A DNA stretch of 64,000 nucleotides from Panagrolaimus kolymaensis (taxonomy: Eukaryota; Nematoda; Chromadorea; Rhabditida; Panagrolaimidae), in NCBI GenBank assembly GCA_028622995.1, contig JAJQJQ010000074.1, forward strand, positions 605,686 to 669,685, written 5' to 3'. The translations under genes and the position numbers were made by a program. Of the stretch, positions 45,538-56,476 are shown piece after piece. Under the pieces are notes generated by a model. It had not been told where the DNA came from and searched no databases. It saw only the letters and a program-made list of their open reading frames with translations. Position 1 is the first letter of the stretch; each line of letters opens with the position of its first letter.

Positions 45538-46620
45538 ATAATTAATTTTATTTTTATTTGTCATTAAATATTTCAAACTTTTAAAATTGATTTAATACTT
45601 TTGTGATTAAATTTAAAAATAGTTTGCATTATCTCGGGAAAATTTTTTTAAAATGAATTTATTAATTATAAAATATTTACTAAATATTAATATCAACCGG
45701 CATAATTGTCATGCATAAAGGATGCAAGAAGAAGTGAGAAAAAAGTTAAAATGCGTCGCTCTTTTTTTATGCCAAAAGATGAGTAATAGCCTTTTTCGAT
45801 AGGAAAGAATGTTCTGGATTTTTTAAATTTAGATATTGCGAAAAACTATAACTGATTCAATCACTTTTTATAAAGAAATTAGATTTTTCTGTTTATGTAC
45901 TAAATGATGGACATTCAAAAAGAAATTTTTTGGGAATTAAAGAAACTCGGAGATATGTTTTTGCCTTTCATGCCACCAATGTAAAAAGTCACTCTTTTCA
46001 ATTTTTAAAAGCTTCTATACTGCTCTGGTACTTTTTTAGTTCTAATTCAAATGTTATTATAACTGCTGCATCGTAATCGAAAAATAAATTAACGTCTGCT
46101 AATAATGTAAATGATGAAGCAGTGGTATATCTTCATAGTCAATGTTTTCAGCAAAAGCTTTTAGGGTTTTTTCCTAGATAAAGAAAAAACAAGTTGTATA
46201 ATTTTAAAATTATATTAAAGATTTTAATAATTTTTTTATGTTATGTGAAATTTAACAAAAAAAATAAAATTTAAAAAATAATAAACAAAATATTCAAAAA
46301 AGAAATATTTAAATTGACAGCATCAAGTTATGCTAAAATTTTCATTAAATGTGTAAAAAGAGAAAGCAAACGACAAACCAATTTTAGGATCCCAAATTTT
46401 ATATAAATCAATAATTTCCAAACGATGGTGAAAAATAAAAAAAGGCGATATAAAAGTTGCGCAAACATTTTCAAATGTTGGCTGGTACCCACAATCGCGT
46501 TGTTCGTGCCAGCTGCTAATCTTTTAAATCCTTTTATAGAGAGACAAATAAACAAAAATAGAAAATGTTTACAGTTTTAAAAAAATGGCAAGAAGTGCAT
46601 GGGAAAGTAAACATGAATAT
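45538..46620. other. AT-rich spacer, nothing firmly recognised
   Basis: About 1.1 kb. A 75-residue open frame on the minus strand (46555-46328) is next to the integrase relic and may belong to the same dead retroelement, but I cannot identify it. Confidence 0.35.
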
Positions 46621-46882
46621 TTAAAACTCCGTTGACGTAAAAGTTGGTCCATTATCACATAGAATCATTATAGGGTTCGCCATCAAATTAAAAATCATTT
46701 TTAATATTTTGTTTGTTGAACTCCCAAAATAACTCCTCTGAACACTCATGCAAAATCAATATGGATCGATCAAAAGAACCTTGAGCTAAAGGCCATGGTT
46801 TAACTGGTTTTTTTTATATTTATTTTTCCTTTTGACATTTCATTACAAGCTTTACATGAAATGGCCTTTTCTTCAATCGTTT
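46621..46882 (-). pseudogene. Decayed retroelement integrase (Ty3/Gypsy-type or related)
   Basis: Read leftward, the pieces appear in integrase order. First comes a CxxC (CKACNEMSK) as in the zinc-binding domain. One frame over follows VKPWPLAQGSFDRS, the K-P-W-P-A---FeR- entry to the core, and then ILCDNGPTFTSTEF, the second catalytic-Asp block (DNG--F-S-EF). Stops and a frameshift separate them, and the DD35E glutamate region is not found. The region between the first two core blocks is shortened. No long terminal repeats are seen nearby. This is an old fragment. Confidence 0.6.
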
Positions 46883-48015
46883 TAATCATTTAAAATCAAT
46901 AAAATAACAAAATAAAATATTCAAAAAAAATTAAATTGAGCCATAGAGTTTTGCAAAAAAGTACCACTAAAAATGTCTCAATAAAAGTTAGGACTCAGCT
47001 AAGCAAACAAAAAAATGGAAGGACTCAAACTTATAAGGACAAATATTTCTAATCTAAGTTTGGCCCTTTAAATTTTTTTTGAAGTGTTTTGCATTTCCAG
47101 CATGAACCCCTCGTCTCTTTTTCCTTATTTTCTGACCTTTTTTTATTAATCTTCAATATGGGAAAATAAATAGATTTGCTCCTCTTTTCGTAGTTTGTTA
47201 ACAAAAAAATTTATGTTTGATATATTTGAAACCACAAAAGGCATTTGATGTGCCAGACTAATTAACCTTTGTTGATTATTTAAACCAAAATGAAAAAAGT
47301 TATTTATTTTCTAAAAAGTCTTTTTCATTCTAATTATGACATTTATCGTTTCATACTCTTTTTTTTTCTCGTGAACTACAAAATGTAATTCAAAAACGCA
47401 ATAGATCTGACTTTTTTCCTAAACCTTTATGATGGCATTTTTTGGGAACTCCTTCAGGGATCAATTAAAATGCATATTTTTTTGCACTAATAAACACGCT
47501 TTTAAAAAAATAGGTATAAGAAACTGACCTTTGTTTTATATTTTTTATACGTAGTCTATTTACATTTTTTGTATGTAGTTTTTTGATGTCTTTTAATTAA
47601 TTTACTAAAGTCGGTGAAGAAAAAATAAATAGTTTATTTATTGCTTTAATTTTATTTGTAAAAATTTAGATTCTAATATTTAAAAAAAGGTTTAATTGTT
47701 TACCTCAGTAAATTAAAAATAAATAAACAAGCTTCGTTCTTTAAAAAAAATTACTCTTTAAAAAATTTATTTTAACAAAGTTTTTTATTTTTGCCATTTT
47801 TGCTTATTAAAATGATTGGTTACTTTTTTACTCAGTCGTTGCAATAATTTTGATTTTATTAACTTATTTTTTTACTTTTAACGTCAAAAATTTATTTAGA
47901 ATTGCAACAAAATTAATTTTTGAAGTCAACCATGTTTAAATTTTTCTGCTGCAAAAACTTGGGATAAAAAATTGATTGATTTTGTTTCCCTAAAATCTCG
48001 TCTTTCCCCGAAAAA
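46883..48015. other. AT-rich spacer, nothing recognised
   Basis: About 1.1 kb with long A/T runs upstream of the second Sre-like gene. Confidence 0.4.
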
Positions 48016-50209
48016 ATGAATATTTCTTCGCCAAAAGAATCTTTAGTTTCTTACAAAGGTTTGCGACATTTAAATCAGCAATATTCTTCGCCAATTGTGA
48101 ATATTATTGAATGCATTATTATTGGTTTATCTTTTATCAATTTGGTGTATTTTGTTCATATAAGTTTTAAATGTAAAACTTTGCATAAAAATTTTCGAAT
48201 TTTATGCTTCAATGATTGTCTTGGGAGTTTAGTGCTAATTGTTTTGAGGTGAGTTGAAGATGTTAAAAATGCTAGGCAGGGTTCATACAATATTTTGTTC
48301 TTTTTTTGTAACAAAAAGTTTTAAAATATTTTTAATTTTATTTATGTATTTTGGACTGACCCAACCCATTTTATTTCTACACCATATCGGACATATAATA
48401 TCCCTTAAATATAAACAAAAAAAACGAGGAAAATAAAGTTCAACCGAACTTTTCAACCAAATTTTTTTATCATGCTTTTCTGTCGAACTTTTATACAAAA
48501 AAAAAGTTCAAGATTTAGTAAATTTTTCTTTCATAAAAATTCATATAAACAAAAAATAACAAAATTATATAAATAAAATATTCAAAAAAGAAAAAGAAAC
48601 TTGCATTCTTTAGTAATGCAAAAAAGCTATAAATGGCTAAAGTTTGGAATGGTAATATCCATGAAAAATACAATAAAAATAATGGCCACAATTCAAAATC
48701 CTTGAAAAAAATTGTTTATCGACAAAGCATTGCGCTTTTAGGAATTTTTCAAGTATTTTGAAGTCAAAAAGTGGTGGAAAATAATTTGTTATTTGCCTTC
48801 ACGGATGTAAAAAATGACCACATTTTGATGACATGTTTGTAATTGAGCGTGCAATTTTCGTTTCGAAAACTTTCGAAAATTTTCGAAACGACCTTTTACT
48901 AACAGTTTAGCATCCATGTTTTTACAAGGAGACCAAAGATTTCTCAGCAAAAACAAATTCTTCCATAACTTTCCTTGGGGCAAATAATATTTACTTTTGA
49001 ACTTTTTCATTTTTAGGTCAATTTTAATAATAGATTTATCCTTGCCAGTATTAAAGGAATGTTTTGACGATGACACCTTAAAGCTTTTATATTATTTTTA
49101 TGATGGCATGATACAATTTTCTGTTTTTAATTTAGCTGCCATTTTGTTTGAAAGATGGTGGTCCACCATTTGTGCAAGAAATTACGAAAGTTATTTTCGA
49201 TTTACTCCAATTTTTATTTTATCTCTGTTTCCGGTAAATTTCAAAAATGCGTTTTTTCTTAATAATTAATTTTTGAGTTATTTCAGTGGCTTGCAACATT
49301 TAGTTTAATAATAATTATTCAAATTTTGTCACCAGAAATTTTTTGTTTTATTGTTTTAGCAATTAATTTTCTTTTTGTAACGGTAGGTTTTTACGAATAA
49401 AAAAAAGTTGGTTTCGAGACGAAACTTCTTTTTTTTATCATTTTTACAAACTTTTAATTTTTTGTTTTTGGAGCTATTATTTTTATTTTTGTTTGTTTTA
49501 GGGATTTATAATTTTATTTATTTATAATCGTCAGCTTCTTAAACGAAATGAACACAAAACTTTATCACATGCATTTCAAGTTCGAGAAAATATTCGAACC
49601 ATAAAACTTATGTCAATTTTGGGATCTTTGGTTACTGCTCACATAGCTATTTGTATTATTATTGTATGCATAGCTCATGAATATGATTATTGCTTGTAAG
49701 TCATAGAAGAAGAAAAAAACAAAATAACTTAATTTGCCTAATTTTAATAGAGGTTTTTCAGAAAAACATTAAATTTGCTTGTATTTTGGAGAAATATGCT
49801 TTATGTATTTTTCGCCACTCGAGCTTTTATTCTGCCTAATGTAGTTAGATATTTATTGTAAGTTTTAATTTTTTTATTAAAAACAAACACAAAGAATGAG
49901 CAAATTATCAAATTAAATATTTGCCCTTTGAGAGTCGTAAAAAGAATATTAAATCATAAAATATAAAAAAATTGGGGAGAAATCAAAATTCTGAAAACAC
50001 TATTTTTGAAAAAAGTTTTGAAATCTAATTTTTCACTTTGATGATAATAATTTACATATTTTTATGTTGAAATTTTGGCAGTTTCCAAACTTATTTTTTT
50101 TAGCCTAAGAAACCATCAAAATATGGTTCATTGTACAAATACTCAAAGTGGCAATGATCAACGTACGCTGTATTTCAACGAGCTTCGAAGACAATGGGGA
50201 ATCCAATAA
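48016..50209 (+). CDS. Chemoreceptor (Sre-like), six exons, paralogue of the gene at 44186
   Basis: Exon 1 48016-48249 (MNISSPKESLVSYKGLRHLN..., ending CFNDCLGSLVLIVLR). After a ~770-bp intron, exon 2 ~49018-49231 (AAILFERWWSTICARNYESY). Then exon 3 ~49288-49381, exon 4 ~49502-49696 (SHAFQVRENIRTIKLMSIL), exon 5 ~49762-49858 (FFATRAFILPNVVRYLL) and exon 6 ~50105-50209 (YFNELRRQWGIQ, stop TAA). Same motifs and exon phases as its neighbour, so a tandem duplicate. Two introns have grown (first and last). Frames join; I see no lesion. Confidence 0.75.
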
Positions 50210-50716
50210 TTACAAGCGTTTTTATTCGCGAACTTTTTTAAAAGAATTTATTAAAATTAACATACTAAAGCCGAATCTGGCTGGAACGAGACTCAAACAA
50301 GGAACTGTTTTTCTCTTAAATTTATTTAAAAATATTGTTTTTGTTTTTAAAAAGTTATTGATTTTCTTAAAAATAAATTTAGTTCATTGTTGTTTACCAT
50401 TCGCATTTTTATGCGTTACTTTTTTTTCTTTCTATTTCTGTCGAGGGTCAATTAAGATCTCAATGAACTAAATTAAAGAAATCACAAATTAATTATTTCT
50501 TTCTCATTTTTTTTTTGCAACCTTTTTTTTATCAGTTCTTTCATTTACTTGTTTATTTCTTATTTTGTTGGTTTATTACTAAAACGAGTTTCTTGTTGTT
50601 GTTTGTTTTTTGATTATTAACCCGAAACAGCCTTTTTCTGGGAGTATAAAAGTGAAACTTCCGCAAAAAATAAAACCACAAAAACAATTTATTGTTTTTT
50701 TTGTAATCAAAAAATT
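50210..50716. other. Spacer and promoter region of the secreted peptide gene
   Basis: About 500 bp; includes the TATA box at 50645. The open frames before it are low-complexity. Confidence 0.45.
50645..50651 (+). promoter_or_regulatory. TATA box of the Gly-rich peptide gene
   Basis: TATAAAA in the context GGGAGTATAAAAGTG, about 70 bp before the start codon at 50717. The G-rich surround stands out in this AT-rich DNA, and the distance suits a strongly expressed short secreted-protein gene. Confidence 0.55.
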
Positions 50717-51040
50717 ATGTCTTCCAAACTTTTTGTTCTTTTCTGTATATTCCTTATCGTTGCTACAGCTTCCGCTGGAATCTTTGGTAGCAGCCATAAT
50801 AGTCATGAAAATGTTGGCGGTGTAGGCTCAGGATCAGGAGTTGGTGGTGCTGGAGATGGATTAGCTGGAACTGGTGGCGTTGGATCTGGATCAGGCGCTG
50901 CAGGTGTTGGATCTTCAGGTGAAGCCGCTGTTGCCCCTCAATCTCATGAACACAAGGATGGATTTATTAAAAGTGCATTGAAAGGCGCTGCTGTGGGTGC
51001 TGCTGCCAATACTGCTCTTCATGCCATTGGAAAAAAATAA
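50717..51040 (+). CDS. Small secreted Gly/Ser/Ala-rich peptide (107 residues), single exon
   Basis: Begins MSSKLFVLFCIFLIVATASA, a clear signal peptide (cleavage probably after ASA at residue 20). The mature part is a Gly/Ser/Val-rich stretch (GVGSGSGVGGAGDGLAGTGG type) followed by a His/Glu/Lys segment (SHEHKDGFIKSALKGAAVGA) and a short Lys-ended C-terminus. The last 30 residues could form an amphipathic helix. No cysteines. Composition recalls small inducible secreted or antimicrobial-like peptides of nematodes, but I cannot assign a function. A polyadenylation AATAAA follows at ~51060. Codon use is more G/C-rich than that of its neighbours. Its 3' part is duplicated at 60932. Confidence 0.8.
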   Translation: MSSKLFVLFCIFLIVATASAGIFGSSHNSHENVGGVGSGSGVGGAGDGLAGTGGVGSGSGAAGVGSSGEAAVAPQSHEHKDGFIKSALKGAAVGAAANTALHAIGKK

Positions 51041-51235
51041 ATATATTTTTTAATTTTGTAAATAAAGCGATTATAAATAAACTTTTTTTCTTTTTGTTTT
51101 ACTTATTTTGAGCACAATTGAGCAAATTAAAAAAATTTATTAATGTTATAGATATAAGAAAGTAGAGAAAACTAATCTTTTTTGTGCCAAATTAAAATTT
51201 GCATTTATTCAACAACAAAAAGTTATTCAAATTTT

Positions 51236-51335
51236 TGGCGTTCAGCCCTGAAACACATTATTTATTCTGCGGATATTCCCTTTTTTTAAAAGAAGAATAA
51301 ACGGATCGATCGTTCTTCTTTTTTGTTGGTGCGTT
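51236..51335 (+). promoter_or_regulatory. Conserved upstream block of F-box/LRR genes
   Basis: Contains TTGGCGTTCAG, ACATTATTTATTC, CGGATATTC and GGATCGATCG in this order. The same words in the same order occur upstream of the gene at 56477 (56367-56465: TTGGCGTTGAG, ATAATTTATTC, CGGATATTC, ATCGATC) although the spacers differ. It lies 20-120 bp before the start codon, so it is a likely shared promoter. Confidence 0.5.
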
Positions 51336-51353
51336 AATTACTATTGTTAAGTA

Positions 51354-53429
51354 ATGTCTGGAGAAAATGTGGCGGGTCCTTCGACTTCCAGGCAATATTT
51401 GAAAAATAAAAACGAATTTCTTGATCCTGTTTTAAGCTCGGTAACATAATTTCTCAGCTTAAAAGAATTAATATATGCTTAATGACATTTTTAGTGTTTA
51501 AATACATCAAGAGAACAACAAGTGCCATCAAAAGTTGGAAAACAAAATAAATTCCTCGTTTCGACGCGTAAAAATACAAACTCTAATTTTAAAAAAGTAA
51601 TTTTTCTTAAACTTTCCACAATAAAAAATTTATTTACTTATTTAGATTTCAAAACAACCAAGATCAAAAGCTTCAAACGTTGTGGCAGAAGAAAATGAAA
51701 GTATATATAAAAAAGATTTCCTATCAAATCTTCCAAATGAAATTTATGTAAGCTTTTTATTAGGCATTCAAATTTTAATATTTACTAGTTGTAATTTTCA
51801 GAACAAAATTTTTGATTTGCTCTCTTTTGATGACTTCTTTAATCTTGAATGCGCAAATAAGCGTCTTCGAAATATTATTTCAAATATTTTTTGGTCAAAG
51901 ATAGATGCATTCGATCACGAAACAATTATCAAAAACACAAAATATCTAAATCTTAAGGACGTTTATTATCGTTATGTTAAGGCTATAGATTTGCATAATA
52001 TCACCATAAAATCGGTTTGTTTTTAGTTGTTAGAGACCGAGCTTTTTTGAAGACACTTTTACTGCTTTATTTTTGATTCTTTTACACCACCTTTAAAGCT
52101 CCTCCTTCGATCGAGAAAGACAACTTATAAATATATGATTTTTTAATTTAACAAAACTTTAGTAGTTTCGAGGATAATTTAAAACTTTTTATATATTCCC
52201 TGCTTCCTAGAACTTTTGTTTAGTTTTAATCTTCTTCTTTTTTAGATTTATGCTGTATTATCCCGGGCCAATATAAAGTGCCTCGATGTTTCTATGTATT
52301 ATCGTACACTTGATTCTCGAGTTTGTTCATTATTGATAAAAGCCCCCCAACTGACTACACTTGATTTATCTTATATCGAAATGAAAAAAGAAAGCTTGAA
52401 AATGATTGCAAAATTTTGTACACTGTTAGAAAAATTTACCCTTGAAGGATGCATTCAAAGTGATATAGCTGAGCCTTATTTAAAAGATATTTACATTCAA
52501 TGCAAAAATCTCAAATATCTCAATCTTTCTTATAACGTTTGTGGTGACAGCCTTGAATATATTCCATCACAATTACTCTATTTAAATCTCTCAAAATGCG
52601 ATATTTCGTTTTTAGAAATGGACATTTTAACTGAGAAAGCCGTCAATCTTGAAACGTTAATTTTGGAGGGTTATAAAGATGTATTTAATCTTAATATTTG
52701 GTTAAACAAATTAAAAAAGCTGAGATTTTTTGAGTTTAACGATTTTGATCCTAAATATTATCCTTCCATAAATTTATCACATATGAAAGATTTAGAAATG
52801 GTATATTTTAAACAAAACAATTCATTTAAAACCCAAAGCTTGCAAAGCCTTCAAGAATGCTCAAAATTAAAATCATTGAATTTGCAACACATCTATAATG
52901 CAAATCGAAATTGGCAAAGGGAATTTCAAATATTAAAAAACTTTAAAGCTTTAAAATATTGCAAATTTGGATATATTTTTGATTTCACTGGTTTTATTGA
53001 TTTTATTCAAACTTGCCAAATCGAAGTAAGTAAAATTTTAAAAATTGTTTGTCTCTAAATATTAAAGTTTTATTATTTCAGTATTTATCCCTAAATAATT
53101 GTGACAAATTGAATGATGAAATAATTAAAGCGATCATCACTCAATGCAATGTAAGCTAATTTTCAACTAAAAAGTAAACTTTATTAAACTCAGTATTTTA
53201 GTCATTAACTCATTTTGAATTGCATCACCAATATAAAAATTACAATGACCCATTGTCAAACATTCTGTCCCAACAAAATCCTCACCGCCAAAACATTCTA
53301 AAGCTAATTATTGATAGAAAAGGAAATCATGTTTTTCCTCCTTGTGAATGGTGTGAGGTTATTTTATGCGAAGGTACTTCGCCGTTTGATGACTTTACTA
53401 ATGTCCGAAATCAATATTCCAAAGAATAA
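51354..53429 (+). CDS. F-box/leucine-rich-repeat protein 1, seven exons
   Basis: Exons 51354-51440, 51495-51596, 51646-51747, 51802-52014, 52246-53025, 53082-53150 and 53202-53429; all join in frame (526 residues). A disordered Ser/Lys-rich N-terminus (~85 residues) precedes an F-box split by an intron (FLSNLPNEIY / NKIFDLLSFDDFFNLECANK, then RLRNII). F-boxes bind Skp1 in SCF ubiquitin ligases. Residues ~170-430 hold irregular leucine-rich repeats (LTTLDLSYIEM, LKYLNLSYN, LLYLNLSKC, LKSLNLQHI), the presumed substrate-binding surface. The last exon ends with a family signature FPPCEWCEV and a FDDFTNVRNQ tail. Probably cytosolic/nuclear. It is paralogous to the next three genes. Confidence 0.88.
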
Positions 53430-53972
53430 CTTTTTTGCTTTGTTTTTAATTAAACCAATGGAGTTCAGGGGAACCCTTTCAAGTTCAAATTTGGTTTTTT
53501 TATTTAGTCAACAATAATACTTTTATTATGTTTTTTTTTATATTAAAAATGGGCTTTCGAGTACCGTTTTCTGTATTGTTTTTTTAATTAATAAAATTTG
53601 AATAATACTGTTAAAACTAATATGAATTTTCATAATCTAAATATTTACATTGAATTAAGTTCCGAGAAAAAAAAATCGATCGTCAAGTTGTCGAAATTTT
53701 TTGTTTGCTGTGCTAATTTTTTGCTGGCACAAAGGGGTGTCAAGTAAGGTGATTTCGGGGTACTTAGGCTATGATATCTTGCCAAGAAAAATATAGCAAT
53801 ACCCAAACCATTCATTTAATCAACAACAAAAAAAAATTATTATCCATTATTGGCAATCAGTACTCCCATTATTTAATTATTTTTGTGGCAATTTTTTTCT
53901 CAGAAGAAAAAATTAGGTTATTCAATCAAATATATTTCTTCGAAAAATTTAATAGAAACTTTTCTTATCAAA
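53430..53972 (+). other. Spacer with conserved 3' block
   Basis: About 540 bp between F-box genes. The block 53553-53620 (CTTTCGAGTACCGTTTTCTG ... AATACTGTTAAAACTAAT) is conserved downstream of gene 2 as well (56020-56088). Otherwise nothing recognised. Confidence 0.5.
53553..53620 (+). terminator. Conserved 3' end block of F-box/LRR genes
   Basis: Starts CTTTCGAGTACCGTTTTCTG, then AATTAATAAAATTTGAATAA and ACTGTTAAAACTAAT. Almost the same ~68 bp occur at 56020-56088 and in the duplicate at 63713-63780, 120-135 bp after the stop codon. The AATAAA inside suggests a 3' end formation region, though conservation of the rest suggests another role. Confidence 0.45.
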
Positions 53973-55887
53973 ATGTCAGAAGATAATACTGCATCATCTG
54001 GAACTTCAAGGCCTCATTTGAAACCTAAATGTATGAACTCTGATGCAGATTCAAACTCGGTATTATTATCTTCTTTAATTTTAAGTAATTAATATTAATA
54101 TTCCTCCTCTTTCAGCTCCCAGTAACATCTCCAAAGCAGCCACCAAAAGATAAACAACTCCTTCCAAAGAAGCGCAAAAATTTGGAAGAAGTTACAACAA
54201 AGGTAAAGTATTTCTTTCTAAGTTTTTTAAAGTACCAAAGTTTTTTTAGCCTTCAAAACAAATGTGCCAAATAGCTTCGAATATGGAGGAAGATAAAGAA
54301 AATGATGGTAAAAAGGATATGTTAACATATCTGCCAAGTGAAATTCTTGTAAGCTTATCTAAATACTCAACATTTAATTTTTGGAGTTATATGATTGCAT
54401 AAAATTTTAGGAAAAAATCTTTAATCAAGTTTCTTTTAATGATCTCTTCCGAATTGAAAAGGTCAATAAACACCTTCGAAAAGTTGTAATGAATGTTGTA
54501 TGGCCAAAGAAGGAAGTATTTGATCGTGAAACTGTTATTAAACATACAAAGTTAAAAGATCTTAACTTAGAGCAAGAAAAAGTAAAAACCTTAACTGACT
54601 TGAATGGAATCACAAATACATCGGTTTGTTTTTTATAAAAGATATAAAAAACAATTTACCATTTTACACTTTTAGGTCGAATTGATTCTATCCCGAGCTA
54701 ATATAAAGTATCTCGATGTTTCTATGTATTATCGTAAAGTTGGGGCATCAATTTGTTCGATGTTAAATATGGCACCTCAATTAATTAGTCTTAATTTATC
54801 AAAAATTAATTTAACTAAAGCAAGTTTGAATCACATTGCTAGATTATGTCCAAACTTAGAACAGCTTATTATTAAAGATATTAAAACAGACAGAATTACA
54901 AAAAGTGAAGTAGAAAAGGGATTAAAAAATGTTTTTATTAAATGCAAAAATCTCAAATATTTAGACATTTCTGGCAATTGTGATTTAAAAGGTGAAAGCT
55001 TCGAATATGTTCCATCACAATTACTTTATTTAAATATCGCTGCCTGTTTTCATGTTACTTCACAAGCAATGTGTATTTTATCTGAGAAAGCTAAAAATCT
55101 TAAAACTTTAGTTTTGGAATTCTATACCGATCCAACGGACCTTGATCAGTGGCTAAAAAAATTTACAAAACTACAGTTTATTGAATTTACTCTCCATCAA
55201 TTGTTCTATCCTTCTTTAATTAATTTATCAAATTTGGAAAATTTGGAAATGGTAACTCTTGAAATTTCCTTCTCCACTCAAACTTTGGAATATCTTCAAT
55301 ACTGTCCAAAATTAAAAGCTTTGAATTTAAAGAATATCCATCACGAAAAACATGATTGGAAAAGAGAATTTGAAATATTAAAAACCCTTAAATCATTAAA
55401 ATACTTAAAACTCGTTAATTTTTGTGGCTTAGAAGGACTCATCGATTTTGTTCAATATTCTCAAATTCAGGTTTGTTACATTTGAAAATTAATAAGACAT
55501 TCCAAAAAATAACTTTTAATCTTTTCAGTACTTATTCCTTGATGAATGCGACGATGTATCAGATAAAATAATTAAAGAACTTATAACAGAATGCAATGTA
55601 AGTAAAATTATTAACAAAAAAATACTAAACCAAAAAACAATCCTTTTTAGTCATTGACACACTTTGAATTACATCACGAGCATAAAAATTACAATAATCT
55701 TTTGATGGAAATTCTTCCTGAAGAAAATTCATCGCATTCAAACATTCTCAAGCTTGTTATTGATAAAAAAGGGGTTCAGGAAATTCCTCCATGCAAATGG
55801 TGTGAAGTTATTATCAGTAACGAAGATGAAGAAGAATCTCCATTTGATCATTTCACTAATGTTCGTAAGCAATATTCCAAACAATAA
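53973..55887 (+). CDS. F-box/leucine-rich-repeat protein 2, seven exons
   Basis: Starts MSEDNTASSGTSRPHLKPKC (53973). Short N-terminal exons are followed by an F-box split after the LP-EIL motif (MLTYLPSEIL / EKIFNQVSFNDLFRIEKVNK, then HLRKVV). The main exon begins ~54677 (VELILSRANIKYLDVSMYY) with leucine-rich repeats (LISLNLSKINL, LKYLDISGN, LLYLNIAAC, LKALNLKNI). Exon 6 is YLFLDECDDVSDKIIKELIT; the last exon has IPPCKWCEVIIS and ends FTNVRKQYSKQ. It has a small acidic insertion (NEDEEES) before the tail. Closest to gene 4 (long identical LRR passages). Probably an SCF adaptor of unknown target; intact as far as I can read. Confidence 0.85.
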
Positions 55888-56476
55888 TTTTTTTCTTTTT
55901 TGATTGAAGCAATGGGGTCCGGATGATCATCCCTTTCATGTTCATACTTTAATTTTTTTGTTTGCAGTATTTATACTTTTATTTTGTTTTTGTTCTATTT
56001 ATTAAAAACGTGATATGTGCTTTCGAGTACCGTTTTCTGAATTGTATTTTTTATTTAATAAAATTTGAATAATACTGTTAAAACTAATTTAAATTGGATC
56101 AAGTTCCGAAGAACACTCGATAACCAAGTTGCCCAATGTTTTCGTTGGCCGCAGTCTTTTCTCTGATAGATGTTCAATAAACAATTCGTTACAAACCAAC
56201 TAAATTAACAAAATATTTACCTTTGAAAAAATCAATAGTAGGATCTGTAATATACATTTAAAAATTTCTTGGTTTTATTATGAAATTGGATTGTTTAAAT
56301 AGCAAATTAATGGTTACTTTCTTGTGACAAAAAAATGTGCAATCATTCAAAAAATAATTATTCAAATTATTGGCGTTGAGTTCTAAAAAACATAATTTAT
56401 TCATCGGATATTCATTTAATCAAAATAAATGAATCGATCAATCTTTTTTTGGCGCTGCAATTAAAATGCTCTAACG
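55888..56476 (+). other. Spacer with conserved 3' block and promoter block
   Basis: About 590 bp. Holds the 3' block at 56020-56088 and the upstream block of the next gene at 56367-56465; the middle is plain AT-rich DNA. Confidence 0.5.
56367..56465 (+). promoter_or_regulatory. Conserved upstream block of F-box/LRR gene 3
   Basis: TTGGCGTTGAG, then ATAATTTATTC, CGGATATTC and AATCGATCAAT; see 51236-51335 for the matching order of words. Confidence 0.5.

Larger units (their letters stand above)
50772..53842 (+). repeat. Segmental duplication, copy 1
   Basis: Matches 60932-64000 (offset 10,160, falling to 10,158). It contains most of the peptide gene and one whole F-box/LRR gene. On reading I noticed only three differences: a synonymous A/G (50983/61143), one C (53089-53091) and one T (near 53720). 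Confidence 0.9.

Noticed and set aside
50148..50471. 107-residue open frame overlapping the last Sre-like exon
   Set aside because: Out of frame with the receptor exon and low in complexity.
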